In this document: positions 8,134 to 17,215 of the stretch, in pieces
Numbering within the stretch: the stretch's first letter is position 1
How the letters are laid out: each line of letters opens with the position of its first letter
NCBI RefSeq assembly: GCF_000511175.1
Contig: NZ_KI866530.1
Span: forward strand, 1,250,465-1,300,423
Direction of reading: 5' to 3'
DNA: 49,959 bases
Source: Sediminibacterium salmoneum NBRC 103935
GTDB lineage: Bacteria; Bacteroidota; Bacteroidia; Chitinophagales; Chitinophagaceae
Program-made: the position numbers and the translations under genes
Notes under the pieces: generated by a model
Database searches by the model: none
The model's input: only the letters and a program-made list of their open reading frames with translations
Told to the model about the DNA's origin: nothing

Positions 8134-9077
8134 TATATTATAAATCCAAAGTCTAAAAAGTCGGCAATATCTTCACCCGTAGCATCATCAAAATTAGGTT
8201 GGGTCTGTTGTAATTCATCAAAAGCAATGGTTCCATCCAGCACCATATTGGAAAATAAAAATCGCATAGTTCTAACTGCAATCCAGGGAGTAGCCAGTCC
8301 AAGCGTAAATACAAAAAGCAAAAGATTCACCAGAATTAACACAAGAAAATCTCCACCTGTTGCAGTTGATCTTAACAGCATCGTCTGATCTCCCCTGGTT
8401 AATCTAAGGTTATTAATAAAATAGGCATATAAATCTTTTTGCCACCAGAAAAAGTAAAGTCCCAGTGTTATAATGCTTAAGAAATATCCTTTTACATTCA
8501 ACCAAAAATATTCTCCACCAACCCCTTTGTAAGAAAATCTGGCATCCCCGATTTTTACATTGCACAACAGATATCTCCTAAGATTCATCATGAACCAGGC
8601 ACCATAAATTCCAAAAGTTACCAGGGTTAGTAGTGTCCCTTTAATGAAAAGGGCAAACAATTCCCATTTGTCTCCTGTATATCCAAAACGTATTCCACTC
8701 CATACCGTTTTGGCAAACCGATATCTGTAAGAACCATGAATAGCAAGAGGCAGCAGTAGCAGAAAGAAGATATAAAAAAGAGCGGCACCTACCAGTTCCT
8801 GTTCGTTAAGTACCAGATAAGTTACCAATCCATATATTCCAATTAATAAAACAAAAGCTTTAATAAATCCTTTAAACATTTCTGACCCCGTTCCGGTAAA
8901 TACAAAAGCCTGACCATTGAAAAGGGTATTACTATAGAAATACTGTAAAGAACGGGCCCTTGCCCATGGATAATACAATCCCAGGGTAATGGTTACTAAA
9001 ATGATATTGACCAGCAATATCTTGAAATAGGATGCGCCACTCCCCTTAAAGCTAAGGCTGTATTTATTATATTCCAT
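8133..9077 (-). CDS. DUF898 (YjgN-family) integral membrane protein
   Basis: A 314-residue polytopic membrane protein. The DUF898 pattern recurs in it three times: LVTITLGLYYPWARAR, TLVTFGIYGAWFMMNLRRY and FFWWQKDLYAYFINNLRL, each ending a hydrophobic segment with an aromatic-W-R/K turn. Six or more helices are likely. The C-terminal ~45 residues are acidic and probably cytoplasmic. The function of the family is unknown. It shares a TAATG overlap with the downstream M48 peptidase and follows proS by 12 bases on the same strand. Confidence 0.85.
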   Translation of the reverse strand: MEYNKYSLSFKGSGASYFKILLVNIILVTITLGLYYPWARARSLQYFYSNTLFNGQAFVFTGTGSEMFKGFIKAFVLLIGIYGLVTYLVLNEQELVGAALFYIFFLLLLPLAIHGSYRYRFAKTVWSGIRFGYTGDKWELFALFIKGTLLTLVTFGIYGAWFMMNLRRYLLCNVKIGDARFSYKGVGGEYFWLNVKGYFLSIITLGLYFFWWQKDLYAYFINNLRLTRGDQTMLLRSTATGGDFLVLILVNLLLFVFTLGLATPWIAVRTMRFLFSNMVLDGTIAFDELQQTQPNFDDATGEDIADFLDFGFII

Positions 9078-9089
9078 ATAATAAATATA

Positions 9090-10568
9090 TCAATATGCCC
9101 TCGCAAACAGCACTCTTTGAGTAGATTTTTTTCCGGATAAAATGCAGACACCTTCTTCCTGTGGATTATCCAAAGGAATACAGCGAATGGTTGCTTTTGA
9201 CAACTCCTTAATTTTTTCCTCTGTTTCAGGTGTTCCATCCCAATGAGCAGATACAAAACCTGCTTTGGTATCCAGTATGTTTACGAATTCCTCCCAGGTA
9301 TTGGCAGGAGTAATATGTTCCTGTTGAAAAGCTTTCGCCTTATTAAACATTGCCTCCTGAATCTCATTCAGTAATGCCTGAGTATATGCACCAATTCCTG
9401 CAATAGCTATAGTTTGTTTTTCCTTGGTGTCTCTTCTGGCAACTTCTACCACCTGATTGGCCAGGTCTCTAGCTCCAACTGCAATTCTAACCGGAACACC
9501 CTTTAATTCGTATTCAGCAAATTTCCATCCGGGTCTGCTATTGTCTGCATCATCGTACTTCACGGTAATTCCCAGGGCTTTCATTTCCTTCATCATTACG
9601 CTTACTACTTCATCAATCTGGGCTTTCTGTTCATCGCCTTTATAAATAGGAACAATAACCACCTGAACAGGCGCAATCCGTGGTGGTAAAATCAATCCAT
9701 CATCATCACTATGAGCCATTACCAAACCGCCAATCAATCGGGTACTTACCCCCCAACTGGTTGCCCACACATAATCGAGTTTATTATTCTTGTCACTGAA
9801 TTTTACATCAAATGCTTTTGCAAAATTCTGACCCAGGAAATGAGATGTACCTGCCTGTAATGCTTTACCATCCTGCATAAGGGCTTCAATACAATAAGTG
9901 TCTTCAGCTCCGGCAAATCGTTCATTAGGCGACTTTACTCCCTTAATAACCGGCAAAGCCATCCAGTTCTCTGCAAAATCAGCATATACATCCAGCATAC
10001 GTCTGGTTTCTTCAATGGCTTCTTCTGCAGTTGCATGAGCCGTATGACCTTCCTGCCAAAGAAATTCTGCTGTACGCAGGAATAAACGCGTACGCATCTC
10101 CCAACGAACAACGTTAGCCCACTGATTAATCAGCAGGGGCAGATCACGATAACTTTGAATCCATCCTTTATATGTGTTCCAGATAATGGCTTCACTGGTT
10201 GGACGAACCACCAGCTCTTCCTCCAGTTTTGCTTCAGGATCAACCATCAGCTTACCTGCATTATTCGGATCGGTCTTTAAACGGTAATGGGTTACCACCG
10301 CACACTCCTTAGCAAAACCTTCAGCATTCTTTTCTTCGGCTTCAAATAAGCTCTTGGGAACAAAAAGCGGGAAATAGGCGTTCTGATGTCCGGTATCCTT
10401 GAACATTTTATCCAGCACATCCCTCATATTTTCCCACAAAGCAAAACCGTAGGGTTTGATAACCATACAGCCCCTTACTGCAGAATAATCCGCCAGTTGG
10501 CCCTTGATAATTAAGTCGTTATACCATTGTGAATAATCCTGCGATCTTGAGGTAAGCTCCTTTCCCAT
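9090..10568 (-). CDS. proS: Prolyl-tRNA synthetase, short archaeal/eukaryotic-type
   Basis: A 492-residue class II aminoacyl-tRNA synthetase that charges tRNA-Pro. It lacks the ~180-residue editing insertion of the bacterial long form. The class II catalytic core is clear: [20 protein letters not shown] (about 142-161), then [29 protein letters not shown], and [16 protein letters not shown]. An anticodon-binding domain starts near residue 305 ([13 protein letters not shown]), and a C-terminal zinc-domain-like end finishes with the short form's final tyrosine. It heads the minus-strand run proS, DUF898, M48, truB. A 16-bp perfect palindrome lies 30 bases upstream of the start. Confidence 0.95.
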   Translation of the reverse strand: MGKELTSRSQDYSQWYNDLIIKGQLADYSAVRGCMVIKPYGFALWENMRDVLDKMFKDTGHQNAYFPLFVPKSLFEAEEKNAEGFAKECAVVTHYRLKTDPNNAGKLMVDPEAKLEEELVVRPTSEAIIWNTYKGWIQSYRDLPLLINQWANVVRWEMRTRLFLRTAEFLWQEGHTAHATAEEAIEETRRMLDVYADFAENWMALPVIKGVKSPNERFAGAEDTYCIEALMQDGKALQAGTSHFLGQNFAKAFDVKFSDKNNKLDYVWATSWGVSTRLIGGLVMAHSDDDGLILPPRIAPVQVVIVPIYKGDEQKAQIDEVVSVMMKEMKALGITVKYDDADNSRPGWKFAEYELKGVPVRIAVGARDLANQVVEVARRDTKEKQTIAIAGIGAYTQALLNEIQEAMFNKAKAFQQEHITPANTWEEFVNILDTKAGFVSAHWDGTPETEEKIKELSKATIRCIPLDNPQEEGVCILSGKKSTQRVLFARAY

Positions 10569-10597
10569 AAATATTTTATTTTTTTAACCTAAACAAC

Positions 10598-10613
10598 ACT
10601 AACATTTGTTAGT
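10598..10613. repeat. 16-bp perfect palindrome in the proS / lipoprotein divergent region
   Basis: ACTAACATTTGTTAGT reads the same on both strands. It lies 30 bases upstream of proS and about 95 bases upstream of the lipoprotein gene. A one-mismatch -7 box for proS (TAGTGTTG on the reverse strand, 10594-10601) overlaps its left edge, so binding of a dimeric regulator there could block proS. No second copy was seen nearby. Confidence 0.45.
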
Positions 10614-10706
10614 TGGCATGTAATTTGCCTTTAATTGTTTGTAGTTACCATGCGCAAATGTATGTAACTTCATTCAACCAAATTGATGCACCTAAAAAGG
10701 AAAATC

Positions 10707-11570
10707 ATGAAAAAGCTTGTATTCAGTGCGCTAACACTTGTTACCATCTTGAGTGGCTGCAGCACGGCCTATCAATCAGGCCAAACGCCCGACGATGTAT
10801 ATTTCTCACCTGGAGAGGATGGAGAGACTTATGCATATGCAAGTGGTAAAAACAGTGACGATCGGTACCAGGAATATGTAAGTACCATGGATGATCGTTA
10901 TTTAAGAATGAAAGTAGCCAACAGGGATCGTTGGGGTACCATAGATAATTTCAGTTACTGGAACGATATGCGTTATGATTTTTCGCCTTTTAGTTTTGGC
11001 TATGCCCATTCAATGAATCCATGGAGGTTGAACCCATATGTAATGAATCCATGGAATATTGGTTTTAATTACTATCCCGGATTAAATGCTTGGAATAATT
11101 TATATGGTGGAGGATTTTTGGGTGGATCATATTACGCCCCAGGAGTTTTCGGTACCGGATTCTTTGGAACAGGAGGTGGATATGTAACTCCCATTGGATT
11201 GAATAATCCGTTTTTCTCCGTGTTCAATTATTCAAATCCAAAAGCGAATATCATCACTTCTGGTGCTGGCTCAAATTTGAGTGCATTGAGAAACAGAATG
11301 TATAACAATAGTAATTCTTCAAAAGGAGGAAACTGGTATGCACCAGGGTCCAATGGCAGCAGCAATAATTTTGGCAATTTGGTAAAAAGAGTGTTTTCTA
11401 CATCAAGTTCTCCTGATGGTCAATCGAACAGTTTTGACAGAGCTATCAGAACCTTTAACAACCCAAGCTCAAGTGCTATCCCTATGACTAATAGCAATGC
11501 AGGTGGCTCAAGCGGCGGGTTCAAAAGCACAGGCTCCAGCGCAACTTCAGGAAGAGGTGGTAGAAATTAA
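10707..11570 (+). CDS. Unknown Gly/Asn/Ser-rich lipoprotein
   Basis: A 287-residue protein not recognised as a named family. The start at 10707 gives a clean lipoprotein signal, MKKLVFSALTLVTILSGC, with the lipid cysteine at residue 18; eight upstream codons are also open. After an acidic stretch (PDDVYFSPGEDGETYAYASG) it has a tyrosine/tryptophan-rich middle with a repeated NPW/NPY pattern (SMNPWRLNPYVMNPWNIGFNYYPG). It then turns into a low-complexity Gly/Ser/Asn tail. The composition suggests an exposed, partly disordered surface protein. The next gene starts 26 bases downstream and encodes an outer-membrane barrel, so the two are probably co-expressed. Confidence 0.75.
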   Translation: MKKLVFSALTLVTILSGCSTAYQSGQTPDDVYFSPGEDGETYAYASGKNSDDRYQEYVSTMDDRYLRMKVANRDRWGTIDNFSYWNDMRYDFSPFSFGYAHSMNPWRLNPYVMNPWNIGFNYYPGLNAWNNLYGGGFLGGSYYAPGVFGTGFFGTGGGYVTPIGLNNPFFSVFNYSNPKANIITSGAGSNLSALRNRMYNNSNSSKGGNWYAPGSNGSSNNFGNLVKRVFSTSSSPDGQSNSFDRAIRTFNNPSSSAIPMTNSNAGGSSGGFKSTGSSATSGRGGRN

Positions 11571-11596
11571 TATTGCCAGCGTTTAACAACTCAAGT

Positions 11597-13144
11597 ATGA
11601 AAAAATATTTCGGCTTATTTATAAGCGGCCTGGCATTTTTTGTCCAAATCGCAAGTGCACAAACGATTGACGAAGCAATTAGACTCTCCTGGTTTACCCC
11701 TAACGGAACAGCCAGAAATATGGCTGTTGGTGGCGCCATGGGATCTCTTGGTGGGGATATTACCGCAAACCATGTAAACCCCGCTGGTATTGGTTTATAC
11801 AAAACAAGAGAATTGGTTTTGTCTCCTGGGTTCCTCATGAATAACAACAAATTCAATTATCGTGGAAGTGATACCACTTCAAATAAATCAGGATTTGGCC
11901 TGGGCACCAGTGGTTTAATTTTAGCAGGGGCTAATAAAAGTGGGTACAGCAAATGGACCAGTTCGGCTTTTGCAATATCCGTAAACCAAATAGCCAATTA
12001 CAATAATCAGGTTAGTTTCAGTGGTTTAAATAATTTCAGTTCTTTCACAGAAAAATACCTTGAAGAGCTTACACGTGACAGGGCTGACACCAACGCTGCA
12101 TTGAGTAATTATATATTCGGTTCTTCGCTTGCGTTTCGGACATTTCTGGTAGATACTTTAAGTGGTCCAGGTGGAACGGTAGCGGGATATCAAAGCCTTG
12201 TTCCCATTTCTTTGGGCACCAAACAATTATATAATAGCAGAACCAGTGGTGGATATACAGAATTGGCGTTGGGACTCGCAGGTAATATGGCCGATAAATT
12301 GTATGTTGGCGGTAGTTTAACCATCCCGATTATTAAATATTCCAGGGATTTATTTTACAGTGAACGAGATCTCACAAATGATCCTGGCAATCAATTCAAT
12401 TTTTTTGAATTCAGGGAAACCTACACTTCGCAGGGAGCAGGTATTGGACTAAAACTGGGTACTTTATATAAACCCTCCGATGTTGTTCGTATTGGTTTTG
12501 CCTTTCATACCCCCCAGTTTATTGCTATGACCGACAGAATCAGGGCATCCCTAACAGCTGATACGGAAGGATATGCAGGCAGACGCACAGAAAGCAGTGA
12601 TCGCTTGAACAGTGGACAAGCTGGCCGCAGCAAATACACCATTACAACTCCCTGGAGAGCAATAGGTAGTTTTAGTATCGTCTTGAGAGAAGTGAGTGAT
12701 ACCCGTTTACAAAAAGGGTTTATCAGTGCCGACCTGGAATACGTCCACTATAAGGGTGCCAGATTTGCCGTTGCTTCAGAAAATGCATCTGATGCCGGTT
12801 TCAGAAATTACTATTCCGCATTGAATGAGTCAGTGGTGGATAATTTAAAAGGTAATATTAACGCAAGAATCGGAGGCGAATTAAAGTTTCATACCGTCAT
12901 GTTCAGACTAGGTGCTGCTTATTATGGAAGCCCCTATCAGGATGAAGCAATTCAGGCTAGCAGGGTAATAGGATCCGGAGGCATTGGCTACAGAAACAAA
13001 GGTATTTTCATTGACCTTTCCTACTCACATATCATGAACAAGGATGCTGTATTTGCCTACAGACTGAACGACAAACCCAATACTTTCGCCAATCAAACAG
13101 GCAATAGAGGGAATATGATGCTGACCTTTGGGTTTAAATTTTAA
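11597..13144 (+). CDS. OmpP1/FadL-like outer-membrane barrel
   Basis: A 515-residue outer-membrane protein. Starting at ATG 11597 it has a signal peptide (MKKYFGLFISGLAFFVQIASAQ) and a mature N-terminus with SWFTPNGTARNMAVGGAMGSLGGDITANHVNPAGIG. That matches the hatch region of FadL-like transport proteins in Bacteroidota. The rest is alternating beta-strand sequence ending MMLTFGFKF, with the terminal aromatic expected for a barrel. FadL relatives carry hydrophobic compounds such as fatty acids inward; the substrate here is unknown. It lies 26 bases after the unknown lipoprotein gene, and its stop overlaps that of the convergent rimO by 4 bases. Confidence 0.8.
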   Translation: MKKYFGLFISGLAFFVQIASAQTIDEAIRLSWFTPNGTARNMAVGGAMGSLGGDITANHVNPAGIGLYKTRELVLSPGFLMNNNKFNYRGSDTTSNKSGFGLGTSGLILAGANKSGYSKWTSSAFAISVNQIANYNNQVSFSGLNNFSSFTEKYLEELTRDRADTNAALSNYIFGSSLAFRTFLVDTLSGPGGTVAGYQSLVPISLGTKQLYNSRTSGGYTELALGLAGNMADKLYVGGSLTIPIIKYSRDLFYSERDLTNDPGNQFNFFEFRETYTSQGAGIGLKLGTLYKPSDVVRIGFAFHTPQFIAMTDRIRASLTADTEGYAGRRTESSDRLNSGQAGRSKYTITTPWRAIGSFSIVLREVSDTRLQKGFISADLEYVHYKGARFAVASENASDAGFRNYYSALNESVVDNLKGNINARIGGELKFHTVMFRLGAAYYGSPYQDEAIQASRVIGSGGIGYRNKGIFIDLSYSHIMNKDAVFAYRLNDKPNTFANQTGNRGNMMLTFGFKF

Positions 13145-14451
13145 CCCACCACTTCTCCCTCCAGATCGTAATCATAAGCTTTGGTTATTTTAACCTGAAC
13201 GAACTCGCCGATGGCGAGTTTTTTCTTGCTATGAATCACCACTTCATTATCTACTTCCACACTATCAAATTCGGTTCTTCCCAGGTAACGACCAGCTTCT
13301 TTTTTATCTATCAATACTTTGAAAATCTGTCCTACTTTTTCCTGGTTTTTCTCGTAAGAAATTTCCTGCTGCACTTCCATGATCTCCTGAGCGCGTGCTG
13401 ATTTAACTTCTGCAGGCACATTGTCTTCCAGGTCATAGGCACTGGTATTTTCTTCGTGACTATAACTGAAAATCCCTACTCTGTCAAAACGATGTTCCTG
13501 TAAAAATTCCTTTAATTCTTCCACATCTTTTTCCGTTTCACCAGGGAAGCCGGCAATTAATGTAGTACGCAAACAGATACCCGGCACGCGTGATCTGATT
13601 TCATGAATTAATTCAGACATTTCTTCGCGGGTAATATTACGACGCATGGCTTTTAACATGCTGCTACTGGCATGTTGCAAAGGCATGTCGAGGTACTTAC
13701 AAATATTATCGCGACGCTGCATCACTTCCAGTATTTCCAGCGGAAACTTGCTGGGGTAAGCATAGTGTAAACGAATCCATTCCAATCCCTTCACATCGGC
13801 CAATGCATCCAGCAACTTTGGCAAGGCTCTTTCTTTGTAAATGTCCAGTCCGTAATAAGTAAGTTCCTGTGCAATCAGCATGATTTCCTTAACGCCCTTT
13901 TGAACCAGTGCTTCGGCTTCCTTAACCAGATCTTCTATTGAACGACTGATATGCTTTCCGCGCATCAAAGGAATTGCACAGAATGAACAGGTTCTGTTAC
14001 AGCCTTCTGAAATTTTTAAATAGGCATAGTGCTTGGGGGTACTCAGCATTCTTTCCCCTAACAATTCTGCTTTATAGTCGGCTTCAAATTGTTTAAGAAT
14101 CAAAGGCAATTCCAAAGTGCCAAACCAGGCATCTACTTCAGGCATTTCAGCTTCCAGATCGCCTCTGTATCGTTCGCTTAAACAGCCGGTAACATATACT
14201 TTATCTAATTTACCTCTGCGCTTCAATTCAATCTGATCCAGGATGGTATTGATACTCTCCTCTTTTGCCTTGTCAATAAAGCCACAGGTATTCACCACCA
14301 CAATATTGTGATCTAGTTTGGAGTTCTCGTGAACCACATCAATTTCATTGGCTGCCAACTGACCACTCAGCACTTCTGAATCAACCAGATTCTTGCTGCA
14401 ACCCAGTGTAATGATATTAACCTTGTCTTTCTTAAGTGTTTTTGCCTTCAT
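13141..14451 (-). CDS. rimO: Ribosomal protein S12 methylthiotransferase
   Basis: A 436-residue radical-SAM enzyme that adds a methylthio group to the conserved aspartate of ribosomal protein S12. The N-terminal MTTase domain has TLGCSKNLVDSE (cluster ligand cysteines at the GCSKN and NTCGF positions). The radical-SAM motif is CNRTCSFCAIP near residue 150, and a TRAM RNA-binding domain forms the last ~65 residues. The GCSKNLVDSEV pattern and length point to RimO rather than MiaB. The promoter box TAATTTTG ends 7 bases before the ATG, so the transcript has almost no leader. Confidence 0.95.
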   Translation of the reverse strand: MKAKTLKKDKVNIITLGCSKNLVDSEVLSGQLAANEIDVVHENSKLDHNIVVVNTCGFIDKAKEESINTILDQIELKRRGKLDKVYVTGCLSERYRGDLEAEMPEVDAWFGTLELPLILKQFEADYKAELLGERMLSTPKHYAYLKISEGCNRTCSFCAIPLMRGKHISRSIEDLVKEAEALVQKGVKEIMLIAQELTYYGLDIYKERALPKLLDALADVKGLEWIRLHYAYPSKFPLEILEVMQRRDNICKYLDMPLQHASSSMLKAMRRNITREEMSELIHEIRSRVPGICLRTTLIAGFPGETEKDVEELKEFLQEHRFDRVGIFSYSHEENTSAYDLEDNVPAEVKSARAQEIMEVQQEISYEKNQEKVGQIFKVLIDKKEAGRYLGRTEFDSVEVDNEVVIHSKKKLAIGEFVQVKITKAYDYDLEGEVVG

Positions 14452-14458
14452 GAGAGGG

Positions 14459-14466
14459 CAAAATTA
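14459..14466 (-). promoter_or_regulatory. -7 box (TAATTTTG) for rimO
   Basis: Reverse strand TAATTTTG followed by CCCTCTC and then the ATG. With the usual spacing, transcription would begin within a few bases of the start codon. Confidence 0.5.
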
Positions 14467-14484
14467 AGGATTTTGAGGGGAACC

Positions 14485-14751
14485 CTAGAGCAGCTTTCCC
14501 AGGACTCCAACAAGGATTTCAACCCCATTCTGGATATTCCCAATGGCTTTTGCCTTGTCGTTATTGCTTTTGGTATGGTCTTTCACCAGTTTAATCAGCT
14601 GATCAAATTCTTTGTTACTCATATCATGCTCACCCAGGAGCTTAGTTAATTCGGAGGGATTAAAGCTGCTGAGCGCACCCATTTCCTGAGCCAATTCGGC
14701 ATCGGTTTCTTTCTGTGCCTGTGCGGCTTTCTTCTTCCATTTATTATCCAT
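14485..14751 (-). CDS. Small hypothetical protein
   Basis: An 88-residue hydrophilic, probably helical protein, MDNKWKKKAAQAQKETDAELAQEM at the start, with no signal peptide or membrane segment except a mildly hydrophobic C-terminal end (VEILVGVLGKLL). I do not recognise a family. It follows the lipoprotein gene at 14753-15370 with a one-base gap, so the two are probably made together; the pair may work at the inner face and outer membrane respectively, but no function can be given. Confidence 0.65.
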   Translation of the reverse strand: MDNKWKKKAAQAQKETDAELAQEMGALSSFNPSELTKLLGEHDMSNKEFDQLIKLVKDHTKSNNDKAKAIGNIQNGVEILVGVLGKLL

Positions 14752-14752
14752 A

Positions 14753-15370
14753 TCAGTTCAAAATTTTCTCAAGGTCTTTATTCAGGTTTACAACAAGACC
14801 TCCAATATTTCCGGAAGACTGTATAAACCGGTCCAGCAATTCAGCAAGCTCTTCGTAGTTGATCCCTTTTTTATTCAGCCAATTAGATTGATTCAGCAAC
14901 TGCTTCTTGCTTTCGTTTAGCTTGACAGCAGACTCCAGTAATTTTTTCATTTCTGAAGTAGCCAGCTGGTATTGTTTAAAATCGGCATTCAACTGATTCA
15001 GTAATTTATTTTTTGCTGAATCCAGTGCCAGCTGCATGGTATATTGTCTTTCGGTAATCAGTGGCAAAGCCGCCGCCATCATTTCTGGCAATACCAATTT
15101 AGGATCTGTTTCATCGTCTAAATCCTCCGTCATCTTAGCCACGATTTTTGCTGTGTATTCTTTTTGAATAAAGTCATTCACCCTGTTTTTTTTCTCTGCA
15201 AAAACCTGATGCACCAATAAAAGATTCAGCCGGTGCATTCTCTCTCCTTCCTCCTGAATTTTTTCGGAGAGTGTGATGCTTTGTAAAGGAATACGGGTAC
15301 AGGCGCTCAGGCTAAGAAGCAGACATATCAATAATCCCCAGGGATAAATCCATAGCAATAAATTACGCAT
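14753..15370 (-). CDS. Hypothetical coiled-coil lipoprotein
   Basis: A 205-residue protein with a lipoprotein signal ending LICLLLSLSAC (cysteine at about residue 24). After it the chain is almost wholly charged helix with heptad-like spacing (ERQYTMQLALDSAKNKLLNQLN and EMKKLLESAVKLNESKKQLL). The last 50 residues resemble an amphipathic helical tail. No enzyme motif was seen. It is one base from the 88-residue gene. A terminator of the upstream M61 gene lies between, so this pair needs its own promoter. The best candidate box near 15385 is one base short of the consensus. Confidence 0.68.
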   Translation of the reverse strand: MRNLLLWIYPWGLLICLLLSLSACTRIPLQSITLSEKIQEEGERMHRLNLLLVHQVFAEKKNRVNDFIQKEYTAKIVAKMTEDLDDETDPKLVLPEMMAAALPLITERQYTMQLALDSAKNKLLNQLNADFKQYQLATSEMKKLLESAVKLNESKKQLLNQSNWLNKKGINYEELAELLDRFIQSSGNIGGLVVNLNKDLEKILN

Positions 15371-15410
15371 AAACCCTTTTTATTTTAGCAAAATAGGGTT
15401 TTGCCTAAGG

Positions 15411-15433
15411 AAAAGAAACCGTGATTTCACGGT
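15411..15433 (-). terminator. Rho-independent terminator of the M61 peptidase gene
   Basis: The reverse strand folds ACCGTG...CACGGT (15418-15433) and then continues TTCTTTTCC. It lies 5 bases past the M61 stop codon. Confidence 0.7.
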
Positions 15434-15437
15434 GTTT

Positions 15438-17003
15438 TTAATCCCCCAGCCAGGAACTCAAAATTGCACTTTGTGCAGGATTAATATTGGGGATAGCCTG
15501 AATATGATATAGCGTTTTTTTGGTATTCCCTTTTTCCTCAATACTGCTAACCAATTCAAGACCAGCATAACCAAGGTATTGATTGTAATTAATGGGTTGT
15601 GTGGTGTATACGTAATCAAATTCTGTAGCCAGGGACTTGCCCGCCATTTGCTCGCAGGCAGATTGGAATTCAGCATCCGTAAAACCACGTTTTAGTTTCT
15701 GGTAATATTCCCTGTACATGAACCGCATCACATCATCCAGCGACTTTTTATTCTGAGAAGCCTGTCTGATAGCTAGATCAATGATCATGCCTACAAACGG
15801 TCCTTTATCATAATAAGAAATGGCTTTGTTTTTATCGACTCCGCTGGTGCCAAATGGCCCGTCTGACCAAGTATTGTAACTGGACTGAATTAAACTCTGG
15901 TGCTCCTTACCGGGATTGTTCTCATGTGCCGTAATATTATTTGCCAGATTATTGAAGAACATATTCCGGTCAACAATTTTTGCCCTCTTTACCATCAGGT
16001 ATTCAAAATAAACAGAGATTCCTTCGCTGATCCACAACTGTGTGGTACGGCTTCCTTTATCATAATCAAAAGGGCCAAGTTCTACCGGACGAATTCTTTT
16101 TACATTGTAGTGATGAAAATATTCATGACTTAAGAAATTCATGATTCGGTTAATATCGGCTTGCGTTTTTAATTCATTGCCATTAAAACTAACCGTAGTA
16201 TTGTTCAGGTGTTCTATTCCCCCTCTGCCCGGACCAATCCCAATAAATGTGTATTCTTTAAATGGAATATCATCAATGATATTTACGCCTTGTTCAATTG
16301 CTTTTTGCAAAGTATTCATGAATAATTGCTCATCAAAACTACCCATTTTATACCCGATGAATCGGTGAGGAACTCCTCTTACTGTAAAAGGGGGAAGTTC
16401 TTTTAAATCGCCTACCAGTATGGGACAGTCGTATAAAATATCAAAATCGGGAGCAGTAAATACATTGGACTTTCCGGGGACCTTATCCAATCCGGTTGCT
16501 ATTTTTTTAAACCCGGGTTGATCCCCATTGTTCACCTGCACTTGCACGGGGAGTTGCAGCATACCGGCTACATAAAGAAAATTATTGGCTGGGACTATAT
16601 ATGCATGAGCACTGTCAATAAAACTATTGGCCACAAACTTGCGGCTGGTTTTAACCTGATAAGTGAGCGTAAAAGCAGATTTCTTAGGTGCAATTACCTG
16701 CCAAGTGTTTTCAGCAAGTCTATTCACTGTCAATGACTGTCCCTGTTGATTCTTGGCCTGCAAGGAATCCACCCCTTTTGCATAGTTCATGAGCTGATAG
16801 TAACCAGGCATCCAGTTGGGCATTTTAAATACCAGTGTGTCTTTTGCAAATCCTTTGGCATCCAGCGCAATATGAAATTTACCCTGGGCAGCTTGTGGCA
16901 TGCGGACGGTGTATTTCAGAGAGGGTTGCGTTGAATTGGTTTGCGCTTCACTACATATGATTGAAAAACAAGAAATTGCTAAGGATAAAATAAAGTGTTT
17001 CAT
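15438..17003 (-). CDS. M61-family (glycyl aminopeptidase-like) metallopeptidase with a clipped C-terminus
   Basis: A secreted zinc peptidase of 521 residues from the ATG at 17003 (signal MKHFILSLAISCFSIICSEAQ); the frame also offers an ATG at 17024. The M61 N-terminal beta domain is followed by the gluzincin motif HEYFHHYNVKRIRP at about residues 298-311 and the downstream glutamate in WISEGISVYFEYLMVKR. Family members usually carry a C-terminal PDZ domain. Here the chain ends NPAQSAILSSWLGD, which resembles only the first third of a PDZ domain, then hits a stop and a terminator. No frameshift rescues the missing part. The substrate is unknown. Confidence 0.85.
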   Translation of the reverse strand: MKHFILSLAISCFSIICSEAQTNSTQPSLKYTVRMPQAAQGKFHIALDAKGFAKDTLVFKMPNWMPGYYQLMNYAKGVDSLQAKNQQGQSLTVNRLAENTWQVIAPKKSAFTLTYQVKTSRKFVANSFIDSAHAYIVPANNFLYVAGMLQLPVQVQVNNGDQPGFKKIATGLDKVPGKSNVFTAPDFDILYDCPILVGDLKELPPFTVRGVPHRFIGYKMGSFDEQLFMNTLQKAIEQGVNIIDDIPFKEYTFIGIGPGRGGIEHLNNTTVSFNGNELKTQADINRIMNFLSHEYFHHYNVKRIRPVELGPFDYDKGSRTTQLWISEGISVYFEYLMVKRAKIVDRNMFFNNLANNITAHENNPGKEHQSLIQSSYNTWSDGPFGTSGVDKNKAISYYDKGPFVGMIIDLAIRQASQNKKSLDDVMRFMYREYYQKLKRGFTDAEFQSACEQMAGKSLATEFDYVYTTQPINYNQYLGYAGLELVSSIEEKGNTKKTLYHIQAIPNINPAQSAILSSWLGD

Positions 17004-17008
17004 TATGC

Positions 17009-17034
17009 TAATTGAAACTTTCATGTTTCAATTA
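17009..17034. repeat. 10-bp inverted repeat in the leader of the M61 gene
   Basis: Perfect arms TAATTGAAAC (17009-17018) and GTTTCAATTA (17025-17034) around 6 bases. The alternative ATG at 17024 lies in the loop and the chosen ATG at 17003 follows the hairpin. A near-consensus -7 box (TATCTTTA, reverse strand 17033-17040) abuts the right arm. It could be an operator or a leader hairpin. Confidence 0.45.
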
Positions 17035-17164
17035 AAGATATCATTTCTAGTAGTAATTCCGGGATCAATGTTTCGCCATTTACCTGTTGGTGGGAAAAAA
17101 CAGTCAGTTCATGGGAAAATCAGCCTGATTCATGAGAACGATTTTTTTAAGAATTTATTTTGTC

Positions 17165-17172
17165 TACCTTTA
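17165..17172 (+). promoter_or_regulatory. Possible -7 box (TACCTTTA) for the SUMF1-fold/T9SS cassette
   Basis: TACCTTTA differs from TAnnTTTG at the last base and lies 43 bases upstream of the ATG at 17216. No clear -33 element was seen. Confidence 0.3.
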
Positions 17173-17215
17173 TTATCCCTCCCACCCAATTTGCATTTCC
17201 ATTAATTCAATTGCA

